Origin: Asterias amurensis | Taxonomy: Eukaryota > Echinodermata > Asteroidea > Forcipulatida > Asteriidae | DNA length: 64,000 nucleotides | Direction of reading: 5' to 3' | NCBI RefSeq assembly: GCF_032118995.1 | Contig: NC_092659.1 | Span: 8,845,177 to 8,909,176 of the forward strand | Shown: in pieces, positions 16,097-28,910 of the stretch | Layout of the letters: the number at the start of each line of letters is the position of its first letter | Position numbering within the stretch: position 1 is the stretch's first letter | Position numbers and translations under genes: made by a program | The notes under the pieces: generated by a model | What the model was told of the DNA's origin: nothing | Databases searched by the model: none | The model's input: only the letters and a program-made list of their open reading frames with translations

Positions 16097-19000
16097 CTGT
16101 AAAAAAAAAAAGGACAATTATTATACAGGTGAACAGGTCTGGAGAGCCATTTTCATATTGCGAAAAGTCCTACTCTAAACGGAATTTCTTTTTTCATCAG
16201 GGAAAAACAAACCAGAATTCGTTTAAAAATGGAGAAATCACATTCCTGTAAGAGTAATTCCTGTAATTTTCTAAGAGTTTTGTACATATCACTTTAAAGT
16301 ACATCAGGTAGAAGTTATGCCATGAATTGTATATTGTGTATGTTGACTTGCTAAACTGACATGTTGTAGAAACAAATATTCTGCAAATGTCGGGCTGACA
16401 TGTTCGCAAAAGAGAGGAGGATGTCACGGTCAGGTGTTCATAAAATAACACCCCCCGTTTAATTTTGGTTAATTCCTGCTTTGCGTAGCGCCCCCTACGT
16501 TCTCATTTGTATTTCTCGCCGTTAGCGTCATTATTAAATTGGCCGAACTATCATCAACATCTCTGTTCATCCAATTTACAGGTACATGTATGATTCTTAT
16601 TTATTTTATTATAACTTTATGCATTATTTCTTAAACTTTCAAGTCTTACCTATTTATCAATAGAATGCATGATAATTGATTGTTTCTTTAAATCAACATA
16701 TATTTGTGCTATTCAGTGTATTTTTAATCAACGTTCTTTTGGTAAACATGAGATATGTGAATCGCCAAGATGGCGACCGGGATTTAGTTTTATTTATTTT
16801 CCATTTAAGCTATTCGTAATTATTGTTTAACTGTTATTGTTTAACTGTTATTGTTTAACTATTTTGCTTAATGTGATTCTTAAATTGGCCGAACTATCAT
16901 CAACAACTCTGTTCATCCAATTTACAGATTCGATCTGACAATAAACCATATTCAAGAGATCTGCAAATCCAGTTTCCCCGTGCCTTATTAAACAGTGACT
17001 TCTAACAACATCGCTATGGTCACAGGTACTTTTTCAAAATGTCCATAGATTTACATAAAACTTACAGTTTGAAGATAATGATATTAGAAAGCTTCCCTTA
17101 AAAAATTACTTACTGAGGTGACGTCGTTTTTGAGAAATGAGTAAAACAATGTCACGTCAATAATTTTCGTCTCAGTTTTAGCTTGTAAAACGTATTAACC
17201 AGTTGTTGTATGTTATGGTCTAATACCATAACTTGTTAATGAATTTTGACACACTAAAATAATTTTCGACTCACTGAGACAAAAGTTATTTTGTGACTTG
17301 TTTTACTCATTTCTCAAAAACTATAGCACCTCAATAAGTAATATTTGAAGGGAATCTTGCTACTACCATAATGATCAAACCGTGTTAGTCTCATGTAAAT
17401 CTGTAGACATTTTGAAAAAGTACCTGAATCCTTTAATAGCGCACTGACAACTTTTAGTGGCAGTGACGTCATTACTCTTTTAGAATTTGTATGTGAGTGT
17501 GTTTCTGCAGTGATCTTTTATTAATACGGCAAACTGAAAACAGTCTGCATGCAACTTACATAGCTTCGGCAGTAGAAAGCAATGTTTCCGGGTACGTAGA
17601 ATTTTTGAACTTCTTCAGGCAATGAAGACACATCACTGTAATCCTCAGGCTCCCACTCCGATACCTGTGAAAATAACACACACAAAATAATGACAAAAAG
17701 TAATAATAAATAATAATATATGCATGATATTTGGCCCTTGGAAAAAAAGTAGGAGTCAAATTTTGAGCACAAGGGCTGAGCTACTTGATCAGTTGGTGTA
17801 GGCTTTAATAGACTTTTCAGGTTACTTAAACGCAGTTTTTCTGCCTTTTCCAAAGGAAGAAAAATCAGACAACAGACTTTGGTAGGAAGTACGGAGCTCC
17901 AGAACTGCTATCCAACATAATTGAGTACATTTCAGTAACTCAAAATGTTGGATGGCCCTCATGGAGCTCTGTAAGGAAGATTAATTTAGCACCTAATAAA
18001 TGTTGTGTAAATTATTACTATTAATAGACCCTTCCCATGAAATATGTAAATTGCACATTGTTTTGTACATGGCTAATGGGTGCATGACGCAGACGCAATT
18101 GTGCGTCTGCTTAGTGCACAACTCTATGGTGTTTGCCAACCAACAGGGTATGTACGCATGCGTGAATGTTATTAGCATATTTCATTGGGAAGGGTCCATT
18201 GGTTAAAGGCAGTGGTCACTATTGGTAATTACTCAAAATAATTTTTAACATAAAACTTACTTGTATTAAACAAGCAATGGAGAACTGTTGATAGTATGAA
18301 ACATTGTGAGAAACGGCTCCTTCTGAAGTAATATATTTTTTTGATAACGCAATTTTTCACGAATTTGACTTCGAGACCTCAGAATTAGATTTTGAGGTCG
18401 TGAAATCAAGCATCTGAATGCACTCAGCTTTGTGTGACAAGGGTGTTTTTTCTTTCATTTTTATCTTGCAACTTCGACGACCAATTAAGCTCAAGTTTTT
18501 ACAGGTTTGTCATTTTATGTATATGTTGACATACACCATAGACTGGTCTTCGACAATTACCAATAAGTGTCCAGTGTCTTTAACCGACTGGCCATTTTGG
18601 CTCACTTACCCTGTTGAGACTGAGGAACAGGCAAGGTTTGCCCTCATCCCAGCCAAAGTATGGTGGTTGGCAACTTCCAAAGACATTGCGGTCAAAGCGG
18701 CAGGCCTTGCCGTCACCATCAGTCTCGTTAGCACAATCATCAAACATATCGCCGGTCATCATGCCTGGATCCAGTGCTGCAATAACACAAACAGGAAAAT
18801 GTTGGTATTTCAAAAGTACTTTAAAGGTAGTGGACATTATTGGTAACTACTCCAAAACAATTGTTAGCATAAAAACTTACTTGGTAACAAGCAATGGAGA
18901 GCTGTTAATAGTATAAAACTTTGAGAGAAACGTCTCCCTCTGAAGTAGCGTAGTTTTCGAGAAAGAAGTAGTTTTGATTGAATTTTATTTTGAGACCTCA

Positions 19001-20877
19001 GAATTAGATTGAGGTCCCGAAATCAAGCATCTGAAAGCACACAACTTCGTGTGACAAGGGTGTTTTTTTTCTTTTATATTTATATTGCATATTTATGCAT
19101 ATGTTGAGTTACACCAAGTGAGAAGACTGGTCTTTGACAATTACCAAAAGTGTCCAGTGTCTTTAATAATAACAATAAAGACTTGTAATGCGCACAAAGC
19201 CCCACTGCTGGGTATCCAAGGCACAGTGTAACCAAAAACAAAACGAAAGAAAACAGACACAAGAAAATAAGTCTCTTGATACCAGTGACATAAGATAAGT
19301 TTTGAGAGGAGATTTTAATGTTGTGGTTCAAAGACAAGATATAAGATTAAGTGGTAAAGAGTTTCAGATGCATGGCGCAATGCTTGGTAATAAGCATTGG
19401 AGAGCTGTTGATAGCATTAAGACATTGTACGAAATGACTACCTCCCAATTAAAGGGAAGAAACACGTTTGGTAGTTACTCAAAACAAATATTAACTTCAA
19501 AACTGACTTAGTAACGAGCGATGGAGAGCTGTTAATAGTATATAACATTGTGGGAAACGACTCCCTCTGAAGTTATATAGTTTTTGAGAAAGGGGTAATT
19601 TCTCTCTAAAATAATAAAAGACTTCTAGCTCGAAGTCTTTTACTCTCATCTGAAACACACAAACCCGTCCAACAAGGGTGTTTTTCTTTCATCATTTCCT
19701 CACAACTTCGATGACCGATTGAGCCCAAATTTTCACAGCCTTGTTATTTTATGGTTATGATGGGATACACCAAGTGAGAAAACTGGTCTTTGACAATTAC
19801 CAACTGTGTACCTTCCCTTTAACATATTTTATCTTTGGATTTAAAAGCCCTAATCTGCAACTCAGGACATTCTATATGGTTTAATATTCAAGTTCTTATG
19901 AATTTGATCTTATTTATTAAAAATTAAAAATTAAGAAGAAAAAAAAAATTTAAAACAGAGAAATCACATTTCTGCATAGCGGACACCACTCCCCTCTCCA
20001 CATTGTTACCCAAGAAACTTAAAGAAGTCAACTTACAATCATAGATGTCTTGAAGTCCGTCAGTGTGACTTGCGAATGTGTTATTGTTATTAGGGTCGAA
20101 CACAACAGGTTTATTATCAAACCTGGGTCGTAGAGATACACCTGTTGGGAGAACATAAAAAGGGTTGAGAATAAAATTATAATGAATCACCTGTCGAGAA
20201 AAGCTTCAAGATGTTTTTTTTCTCCTTGAGTGTCGGTGCAAAAGCAAAACAATTGTGCACGTATAACTGTAGAAATAACAATAATACTTGGTTCTTACGT
20301 AGCCCTTTATCACATCTCTAAGGGGTGTTTTAAAGTGCTCAATTTCTTTTTATTTCCGGCAAGGTATGTGGAGCTACAGATTTTGAAGTGTGGGACATGT
20401 TCCTTTAAAGCATCATGTAATGGTTTACAAGGTGCTGTTGGGCTATATGCTGCTGATCAAACCAAAAATACAGGGGAGGCCCCTTCTCTTTTCGATAAAT
20501 GCACTGGGTTCTTCTACGTGCATTACAAAAGTTTTTGTCCCATTTGAAAAGAATGAAGCAACGTTTTTAAGTATCTTGCTTAAGGAGAAAGGTGTCACGA
20601 CTGGGACTCGAACCCACACTCTGCTGATCAGAAACACCAGAGCTAGAGTATGGGGCTCTCAACCGCTAGGCCACGACACACCACCGAGCTCGACAACGCC
20701 AGCTTTGGGTTAACCTTTGATTTCGAGAAGAAATTAAGGAAAATTTACCTGGAACATTGACGTAGGAGTTGAACGTTGGCTTATCAGGGCTGACAGTCTG
20801 CATGAAAATAAACAGCATCAACGCCCAGAACAAAGCCAAGCAAGTGTAGAAAATCAAATAGAAGATTCCGATTTGAC
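15806..20877 (-). CDS. ATP1B: Na+/K+-ATPase beta-subunit cassette B (exons 2-6), KDEL-ended
   Basis: Exons 20749-20877, 20037-20141, 18610-18776, 17560-17664 and 15806-16096 encode a second beta-subunit transmembrane segment and ectodomain. With exon 1 (30964-31087) the product is 306 residues. Ectodomain cysteines are 134, 145, 155, 168, 207 and 269, the family's three disulfide pairs. Sequons are at 104, 136, 219 and 240. Splice sites are all GT-AG with phases 1,1,1,0,0. It is the nearest cassette to exon 1 and so the likeliest default partner. Its last four residues are KDEL, on the luminal side of a type II protein, which is not usual for this family. Confidence 0.93.
16535..16927. repeat. 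Direct repeats flanking about 300 bases
   Basis: The sequence TAAATTGGCCGAACTATCAT and the following 27 bases, ending CCAATTTACAG, occur at 16535-16581 and again at 16881-16927 with one or two changes. Between them lie three tandem TGTTTAACTGTTAT-like units. This could be a small retroelement remnant or a tandem duplication. Confidence 0.6.
17023..17426. mobile_element. MITE with CAGGTACTTTTTCAAAATGTC ends
   Basis: The left end CAGGTACTTTTTCAAAATGT is repeated inverted at the right (CATTTTGAAAAAGTACCTG). The halves are extended inverted copies, e.g. GAGAAATGAGTAAAACAA against TTGTTTTACTCATTTCTC. A fragment is at about 1365-1440. Confidence 0.75.
17560..17664 (-). CDS. ATP1B: Cassette B exon 5
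   Basis: This exon encodes residues 176-210 (35 codons, phase 0 at both ends), reading VSEWEPEDYSDVSSLPEEVQ and on to AFYCRSY with conserved cysteine 207. Acceptor TATTTTCACAG; donor GTAAGTTGC. The open frame runs into flanking intron, but the splice sites match cassette A exactly. Confidence 0.95.
18025..18199. repeat. Fold-back element
   Basis: The arms TAGACCCTTCCCATGAAATA and the inverted form near 18177-18199 (TTCATTGGGAAGGGTCCA) enclose a smaller palindrome GACGCAATTGTGCGTC. It lies directly beside the MITE at 18203. Confidence 0.65.
18203..18583. mobile_element. TTAA-flanked MITE, family A
   Basis: It begins TTAAAGGCAGTGGTCACTAT and ends GTGTCCAGTGTCTTTAA. It has the inner hairpin around GAGACCTCAGAATTAGATTT and TGAGGTC. 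Confidence 0.85.
18610..18776 (-). CDS. ATP1B: Cassette B exon 4
   Basis: This exon encodes residues 120-175 (167 bases, nine fewer than in A and C). Four conserved cysteines are at 134, 145, 155 and 168, and a sequon at N136 (NET). It ends KPCLFLSLNR. Acceptor TGTGTTATTGCAG; donor GTAAGTGAGC. Confidence 0.95.
18821..19166. mobile_element. TTAA-flanked MITE, family A
   Basis: It begins TTAAAGGTAGTGGACATTAT and ends GTGTCCAGTGTCTTTAA, with family words AACGTCTCCCTCTGAAGTAG and ACACCAAGTGAGAAGACTGG. Confidence 0.85.
19449..19822. mobile_element. TTAA-flanked MITE, family B
   Basis: It begins TTAAAGGGAAGAAACACGTT and ends GTGTACCTTCCCTTTAA. The interior is related to family A, but the centre reads AAAAGACTTCTAGCTCGAAG. 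A second copy is at 36976-37352. Confidence 0.85.
20037..20141 (-). CDS. ATP1B: Cassette B exon 3
   Basis: This exon encodes residues 85-119 (105 bases, phase 1 to 1), including VVFDPNNNNTFASHTDGLQD with sequon N104. Acceptor TTCTCCCAACAG; donor GTAAGTTGAC. Confidence 0.94.
20282..20690 (-). mobile_element. tRNA-derived SINE, full-length Leu-like family
   Basis: The head, at the high-coordinate end, reads on the plus strand as GGGACTCGAACCCACACTCT (inverted B box) and CTCAACCGCTAGGCCACGAC (inverted A box). The body includes TATGTGGAGCTAC, TTACAAGGTGCTGT and TTTATCACATCTCTAAGGGG. Related copies are at 39655-40035 and 52277-52607, with a partial copy at 48890-49150. It lies in cassette B intron 2, co-oriented with the gene. 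Confidence 0.8.
20749..20877 (-). CDS. ATP1B: Cassette B exon 2 (transmembrane)
   Basis: This exon encodes residues 42-84 (129 bases), with membrane helix QIGIFYLIFYTCLALFWALM and the following stalk QTVSPDKPTFNSYVNVPG. Acceptor CTTTTTACAG; donor GTAAATTTTC. Confidence 0.95.
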
Positions 20878-21573
20878 CTGTAAAAAGACAATTAAGAATG
20901 ACGTTAACATTGAACTGGTAATCCTCATGTTGGTACCCATGCAGTTGCTTCACCACCATGCAGACCCCGAAAGCCTGTCAACACATCAGGGAAATTCCTT
21001 AGAGTTGCTTAAGCACAAACTATTGCAGGGAACGATTTCATCCGGAAATTGTATGTAGTAAAATATTTCGACTGAACAGATTTTGTGCACACTGGATGCT
21101 AATATTGAGTAGCAAATGATGATTTTTGAGCAGCAACCGACAAATTTTGCGTTGCATTTTGCTCTGCTATACAAGGGAAATCATTCACTGTATTGCTAAT
21201 TGCAGAAAACCTTTTACTCAGCAGGGTTAGTAGTGTAGCCAGAAAATCTGACTCCCTGCTAAATATTGCACAGCAATATTTTATGTTAAGCAACTTTATG
21301 GCCCCGGTCATGACTATGCTGCATCTTCCACTTTGAAGTCTGAAAATTAAAAATAATGTTTTTTTTGGACAGTGACCAGGCCGACATCCTTCAGTCACTG
21401 AAGTTTCATGCAAACAAAAACTTATTTGCAGTCCAAGCAACATTCCCACCTACTCCTGAAAAATCAAATTCATGTCAATTATTAAATAACATTTTGATGC
21501 TTATGTCTCAGATAAGTTTCACCTTTGAGACGAGACAATTTATTGCTTATACAATGGATATTCTGTTTCCAAG

Positions 21574-21717
21574 GGTCGGTTTCACTAAGAGTTAGGACTA
21601 GTCCTAGGAGATACAAAACGTGTCGCTAGTCCTAAGTTAGGATGAGTAACTCGTCCTAACTCGAGATAAGACAAAGAGTTAAGACTAGTTAGTCTTAACT
21701 CTTTGAGAAATCCACCC
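21574..21717. repeat. Palindromic GTTAGGACGAG element
   Basis: The ends GGTCGGTTTCACTAAGAGTT and AACTCTTTGAGAAATCC are inverted. The interior is made of repeated GTCCTAAGTTAGGACGAG words in both senses. Relatives are at 3705, 9160, 48258 and 58845. Confidence 0.65.
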
Positions 21718-22090
21718 CATGGGCACCAGGGCAATGACACAGGGCGTTGAGGCAATCACCTTTATTACCTCTGTGAAGCACATATCAGGCCTGATTTTGT
21801 TTCACCCACATGTATGTGTACAGATAACCCGCAACATGTACAGATATTGGATATAAATCTCTGGCCCTATAAACCATGCAATCCACTATCTGCTTATAAA
21901 TCCAGTTATCATTTCTAATGCAACCTGTACTTTGACCTCAACTCCTCTTACTATCTCACACCAAGAGGACCCTTGAAACAGGTGTACATCCAAACTGGAT
22001 TCTAATTAGCTTTATCTGTTTTTATATGTACAATGTAGGCTACTGTTTATATTACTCAAGTGCTGGATATTTCCATCATGAGTCTGACTA

Positions 22091-22474
22091 TTAAGGGAAC
22101 ATTACAGAATTGTTTTTTGCTAACAAAACAGTTGTTGGCAGTGTAAGCACTTTATGTAATTCATCAAATACATAAACTGACACACCTGTAGTAGTTTGAG
22201 TTCAATTGGTCATTTGAGTCATGAGAGAATAGTGAAAACCTGATTATAAATTTTGCATTGCATCCATGCCAAAACAAATTTGAATAAAACGCTCACTGAG
22301 TGATAAACTCCAAAAGCGAAATTAGATTATTTATTTCTCATCAAATATGACATTTCAGACAGACATATTTCAAGGGATGTTTTCTACTATCATCATCATT
22401 AGACTGTGTAAGTTTTATGTAAATCTGTGATCTTCATTTTTTTCTTTTTCTTACCAATTCTGTAAGGTTCTTTG
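22091..22474. mobile_element. TTAA MITE family D
   Basis: It begins TTAAGGGAACATTACAGAAT and ends CCAATTCTGTAAGGTTC. Internal words AAAACAGTTGTTGGCAGTGT and AAAACGCTCACTGAGTGATA recur in the copy at 53947-54312. Confidence 0.75.
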
Positions 22475-25400
22475 AAAGTTCTAGATAGCACAATGTGAAA
22501 GATCAGGCCTTGAATTTTGTTCCCAAATGGGCACAGCAATTTTCCTTTGACAAGGGGGCAGCTCTTTCTTTTGTTTGTTTGGAATTTTCAAAGGGCACCA
22601 CAGCATAAGCACAGGGCACCAGCAGGGCACGGTGGCAGTTACTGTGCTGTGGATTACTTCGAGGCCTCACAGATACAGTATCGAAACAGCCAGGGTTTTC
22701 CCTGTTCATACTTCTTGGAATGTGAATGCGATACAAATTTTGAGTTGTGCTCAACTCCTGCGAAACATTTGCTGCTAATACAGCCCTTTGACTTTCCTAT
22801 TAGCAGGCAGATGAACCGGGCTTTAGTAACTGTAGCCAGCAGGACCAGATCCATAACTTGTTAAATCACTTCAGGGAAAAATGATGTGGTTGGAATTTTT
22901 GGGGGTACACACTGAACCAACGACAATCAAGGAAAAAATTGTTGCATATATAGCCATACAAAATTCCTAACTAAAGATCCCATTTTGCAGTGGATTTAGT
23001 TTTTGTTTCACTATAGTAAACATTTCAAATTATGACCTTTGACCTACTTAACATGTATGGGTCAACAATCAATGATAGCCATCTTTTTATACAAATTCAT
23101 TCTTGTGCATTGCCTAACACTTCCAAATTGACGTACAGTAAAATCCCACCAGCTCCTAGAGATACACCCGATACTATCTGTGTAATAAGAAATGAACACC
23201 TGAGCATGCAGTAGCAGGCATATCAATGCCACCATGCAGGGGTTGCCATGCAAACACATGCAAACAAGGTGAACTCACCTAACAGTAAATCGGTTAAGTC
23301 TGGTGGATATAGGTTTCGGTTTCGTGTTTTATGCAAAGTTTAAGCGCTGGCAAGACTGGAAGACTTCACGGGTAACGAAGACAATAGAAAAGTGTTGGAG
23401 GGCTTTGCGACGTGCTGGATGCTACACATGTATACATGTACAATGCTAAAGGGTGGGGGGGGGGGTAGGCCCTATTTGGTGTGAACAGGTATCCCAAGAA
23501 GGAAAACATGGATGTATTTTTGATTTTCATGCAAAGAAGATACATTTAAGATTCAAATACAGCAAAAGTTAGGAAAACCCATAGGGTTTAAATAAAGCTA
23601 GTAACATGTACCCGCTTAAACCCTAAATCACCTATACTATCAAAATCCATTAGCATGGTGAGATACGTTGCTTGTACAAAAGCATTGTTTCAAACTAAAA
23701 GGAGTAATTGGATTAATTTACATGTACAATGTAGAAAGATCACACAGCATGTCTACAATATGACACAAAAACAAAGCAGATATAGAAACAAATCATCATG
23801 CACAACACCAAACCATTTTACAACTATTTTGTCCTTGCAAGGGCAAAGCTGTTTTTCCTACATGTATGTAGAGGACACCTCTATGATGGAAATGTATTAG
23901 TGCACTAGACCGCTCCAAAGGGCACCAAGGCAATGACCAGGGACATGGGGGCATTTTAAGTGTCAGGCCTGGAATTAAACGGTAAAATGTGTAAAGTGCC
24001 GTAAAAATTTCTATTCTACACGCTGCAAGCTTCTTGTGGTCACAATTAAAGGAAATCTTCCTGCAAATTCATGCTCATTGATAGTGTATTACATCAGTGC
24101 TATCATTTTCATAATGAAGTCTCCCACCATCCTGCATGTACACTGTACGGTGTATGCAGACAGCCGTTTATGCTAATGTGAACGCAATTAGAGATGTGTT
24201 GGTGCTCAATGACACTATTGTCAACATGGAAATGTTAAGCGCATTAAACAACACAAGTGGCTACGTTTTGTTCGATGGAGGAATAGAATTACATGGCCAG
24301 TAATCAGAGAAACCTTTTAGGGACACTCAAAATCCCATTCTGCACAATTGAGCGTAAAAATAGCCGCTAAATTATGCAAAATGAGACGTATGCATACACC
24401 ATGTAAGGGCTTACAATGCTTTAGCTTTAACGTGATTGACAATGCTACATTTAAAGGGGGATTGTTCTCATGATCATAACAGATCTGTGGATGTATTCAT
24501 TGTAAGAACTCTCACTTGGGAAAAAAGTGGGAACATACAAGGGCTGACAATAGCTGTGCCCCAGCATGTGAACTATGTCGACGTCCAAGAACCACTTCGA
24601 TAGATTTCTCAGGATGTTTTGAATCACAGTTAAAAAAAAAAAAAATTCAAGTGAAAAACACTTTTGAGACTGCAGAGCATGATTTGCATAATGAATATTT
24701 CAACCTGATGTTTTATTTGAAATGAATCCATCCACTATGATGCACATTTTTACATGAGACAGTGAACTCTCAAGAACCCTTTTTATGCCCATTTTTCAAA
24801 AATGTACATGTATGTACTTTGTCTCCTCCCATTCAAAACAGAACCAAGTCAAAGCTGTATGTGACCAAATGGTCTGGTGCCTTTACATAAAACAAGCACT
24901 ACATGTAGGACATTAACTGGACTACTGTTATTGTGTCATGTGTCTACAGGGACCAACTTGACCAAGATGGCCACACCACGAAGAAAGCCTGATTGAAAGA
25001 AGACCCCAAATAGAAAACAATCAATCGTGTTAAAACAAATTGTGACCCAATTCAACTCTTTCTTCAAAGATTCATGGGCTTAAATATCTCTTTAAAATGA
25101 TTTGTTACAAACAAATTCTTCGTAATGTTTTGGTGTTGTGGTGCAACATTTCTCCTCCATACCTTTGCTATCTGTTTTTGTTTTGCATTTGTGGCTTTCC
25201 ACAGTTTATCAATCTCGGGCTGTGGCATTGCGATAGAAAGGTCTAACACAATGTAATAAAAATGTCTGTAGAGCAGATACACACACTGCACATGTTGCGA
25301 GGGTCTACGCTCTGATATCCCTAGAAATGTTCCTACAAGTCACCCTTACCCTAACCACAGCATTGTAGATGACCAGGGATTATCGAAACACACGGGTTGT

Positions 25401-27874
25401 CTAAACATTAATCAGCCATCCTATACACATGTAGGGCAGTGCATTACATTGTACAGACATATTATTATACATGACGATTGATGTACCTATGTACATGTAT
25501 ATAGGCCTACACACTAAATCCTACAATTTAATCTCCAAGATATTCACACCCACCACTTTGCACACGTTGGAAGTGCACATAAAATCTAATCAAACAGTGA
25601 CCTCCATTGCTAATTTAATATTTCCCTACAGCCAGTGAAACTGAAAGATAAGAAGATATACAAGAGAATATAATACCATGTAGTTATTATAATGAACTCG
25701 TGATAACACACAGCTTCCTTGTATCTTTTGATTGAGTAATGTACAGTCATGTTTCCTCGCTCATGAATAACATTTCACAGGCCTGAAACTTCAAGGAGGC
25801 AATGAAGGGAATTGCTTCCAAGCCCCTTGTCATTGCCTTGGTGCCCTTGAATTGCCCAATAGAAATTAACAATTTCATCAAGTGTGCCCTTAAATACCAA
25901 GGATAAAATACCTTGGTGCCATTGCCCTTCCAAAAACAAAGCAAACGGGCCTGAATTCAGATAATAAAATGAGCACTACTAATATCCATTCCAACCTACA
26001 TTTAATCCTTGCATATGTATGAGTGTTCCTTTAAATTCAGTGAACATACATTACATTATACTATGCATTTTAGACAAAAGACTATACATACCCGTACCCA
26101 TGAAAATATTTGTCAAGCAATTTACACAAAAATTATTTGTACTGAACATTTGTTTTATTGATAGTTTTGTATCTGGCCTAAATAATGTAGTTTGCTGTGC
26201 TAGATACATTTACATGGAAAATCTTTCACCAATGTATTTAAATTTTCTAAGGTCATGGCAGTATGTAATTCTAGGCTATTTTTTCAAAACAACTGCTTCA
26301 AGTATTGCACCAGAGATTGGAGTACTGCAATTTCCATTAGTATTTACTATTTAAACCACATTAAGGCAGCTTCGTTCTGCTTGTACTAAACTCCAGGTCC
26401 TTCAAACTATTACATGTGTATGTACATGTACAATACATGTTAAGTCAAAGATAACATTCACAAAGGTCTGACCCCTCTGTTAGTTTGTGAATTGCTGTAC
26501 AATATTGACTGAGCCCAGGTAGGTGTACATGTACAGTTAGCCAAGCCAGCACTTATGTATATGTACCTTAAAGGGACAGTACACGCTGGGTATTGAGCTT
26601 CAATATTTTGGCCTGAACATCATCATTTTCCTCTTAACTATTTCTCTGAATTACAAGTGTACCCAGTTGCTTGTTATTTCAAATGTTTTGTCGCAAGTTC
26701 ATCAAACCCCCAACATGACTTAAGTATATCTGTGTATTGTGTACAGAAAATGCCTACTGCTTAAATCATCCAAAATCAATGGAGGAGTGAACATAAAAGG
26801 TAGGATACTAGAATTATTGACCCACTCCACGGTGCCCAGCGCACTTACATGCACCTACCCTGTCCGGCATTTTGGGAGTTAAAACTTACACGAAGGATAT
26901 GCCCCCGTATGCAGACGAGTATTTTGCGGAGGTGCGTTCAGAATCTGCAAGTACATTACATACATTAGGTTGGGCAGTGAACAATTTCCCTTGTTGAGCA
27001 GAGCAAAATGCTACACAAAATGTATCAGTTGCTTCTCACTATTAGCATGCGGTGTATGCATAGAAAATGTTTTGTTAAAATATTTTGCTATGCAAAATTG
27101 TTAGACAAAATCGTTCCCTGCAGGGGGTGCTTTTCAATCACGGAATATCCAGCGGGAATTCTAGGAGAGAATTTCTACTCCTCAGTTGTTTCCAACGCTT
27201 TTGGCCATTGACAACTATTAAGGGCTAGTGCTGACAAGTTTCAAATTGAGAAACTACAATGTACAAATTCAAAGGGCCATTTGAAGTTCAAGGTCCGTGT
27301 GTCTAAGCTACATGTATACAGGCAGCATTGAATAATCGAGTTAGTCCTCAATGCCATCCCTAATGATAAGGTTATTCCTCTAAGTCAAACACTAACAGAG
27401 AACTGTGCCATTATCCCCTAATGATGGGTCTTATCAGTGTGAACCCCTTACTCTTCATTGACTGAATCATTGAACTCTGTCCCCATAACCCACAGGGTCA
27501 AATTCCCATGCTGAGACTGGGCTACACTACCACCCATTCAACCCAACCCCTGCTGTCCTGCTTTTGGTGTGTACCATGTAAATGTAGAGCAAGGCTTGTA
27601 CACAGCTCTAATCAAGGGTAAAGTTTGACCAGTTTAAAAACTGGTAACTACTGTGTACTGTAGGATAATAATTTCAGGGAAAAATCTTCCAGCTAATTTT
27701 CAGCAAATCCTTATGAAAATGCACCAAAGAGATCTTTTTATACAACATACATGTATGTGAATGTACCATCTGCTTTTCATTATGATACATATCAGGGAGT
27801 ATGACTATCAACATTGTACAATCCTGAGCAGGAATTGGTGGCAGTCAAATTTATGTTGTTTTGTATGCGCCTTC

Positions 27875-28212
27875 TTAAAACCATTGGACACTTTCGGTAC
27901 AGAAAAAAAAAAGAAAAAAAGTTCACAGATTTTCAAATAACTTACAGGGTTTACAGAAGGTAATGATGAAAGACTTTTCATTATTATTCCATAAAATGCT
28001 TTACTTTTTGAGAAAACATTTTAAACAATATTTATTTTAAACACATGTCATGACACGGCGAAACAAGGGTGGGTTTTCCCATTATTTTCTCCCGACTCCG
28101 ATGACCAATTGAGCTTAAATTTTCACAGGTTTGTTATTTTATATGGAAGTTGTGATACACGAAGTGTGGGCCTTGGAAAAAACTGTTTACCGAAAGTGTC
28201 CAATGGCTTTAA
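27875..28212. mobile_element. TTAA MITE family C
   Basis: It begins TTAAAACCATTGGACACTTT and ends GTCCAATGGCTTTAA. It shares TTCACAGATTTTCAAATAAC and CATGTCATGACACGGCGAAA with the copy at 1866-2238. Confidence 0.8.
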
Positions 28213-28910
28213 ATTTATATACTGTATAAACATCTAGGATCTTTTGAAACCAAAGCCTTTTAGCTTCGTCTTCAGTTTGGACTTTGCCAGTAATTTTGAA
28301 AATCAGAAACGGGCAGAAAATGTACATTTTCATAATTTTCAACAGACAGTGAATAGGCCTAACACCAGGTTGTGGTATTCCAAAACAGTCACAAAAACTT
28401 CTGGGTGACCGTGTTTTACATGTATATCCTTCATTCCAATTTATCACTCACAAATATTGTTAAACGACCTTGCACAAACTTAATGCTTTGGGCCCCCCAC
28501 TGTTTTTTGATAGACCTGAAAGGACTTGTACATGTAGTGTTTCAACATAAAAAAAGGGCGGTCGCTTTGGAGAAACATGGACTTCCATTTTTATTTTTTT
28601 CTGCATGGATATGGACACTTTAAGCTGTAAAATGTTTATGGATCTTCTGGAATGCCTAACAGTGCTACTGGGAGTCTATTGGGTTGGCGTTGAAGTACAT
28701 GTATTTCCACCTTGAAAAGCCAACCATTGTACTCTGAAATAACCAGCTTTACAGTTTAGAGATTCAGGTTAAAGTTGAGTTACCTAATATAAAATAAAAA
28801 ACATTCAGTACACTCTTTTTTGTTGAACCTACAGCATATTGCACAGTGGATAAAACAATCTACAATTGCGAATCTTTGACATTTTTTTTTTCTAGGAGAA
28901 TTTAATTGTT

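Larger units (their letters stand above)
16097..17559. other. Cassette B intron 5
   Basis: It contains a 47-base direct repeat pair (16535-16581 and 16881-16927), a short tandem of about 15 bases (TGTTTAACTGTTAT, near 16825-16864) and an inverted-repeat element (17023-17426). Confidence 0.65.
17665..18609. other. Cassette B intron 4
   Basis: It is largely made of two elements: a fold-back at 18025-18199 and a TTAA MITE at 18203-18583. The MITE ends 26 bases from exon 4, leaving the donor GTAAGTGAGCC intact. Confidence 0.7.
18777..20036. other. Cassette B intron 3
   Basis: It contains two TTAA MITEs (18821-19166 and 19449-19822) with a fragment of a third between them (about 19330-19448, word TTGGAGAGCTGTTGATAGCA). 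Confidence 0.75.

Noticed and set aside
18418..18846. 142-codon plus-strand frame
   Set aside because: It is the antisense shadow of cassette B exon 4 joined to flanking MITE sequence.
25166..25222. Possible small minus-strand exon (PEIDKLWKATNAKQKQIAK) with acceptor- and donor-like edges in intron 1
   Set aside because: Very short, donor GTATGG is weak, and it matches neither the beta-subunit N-terminus nor any family I know.
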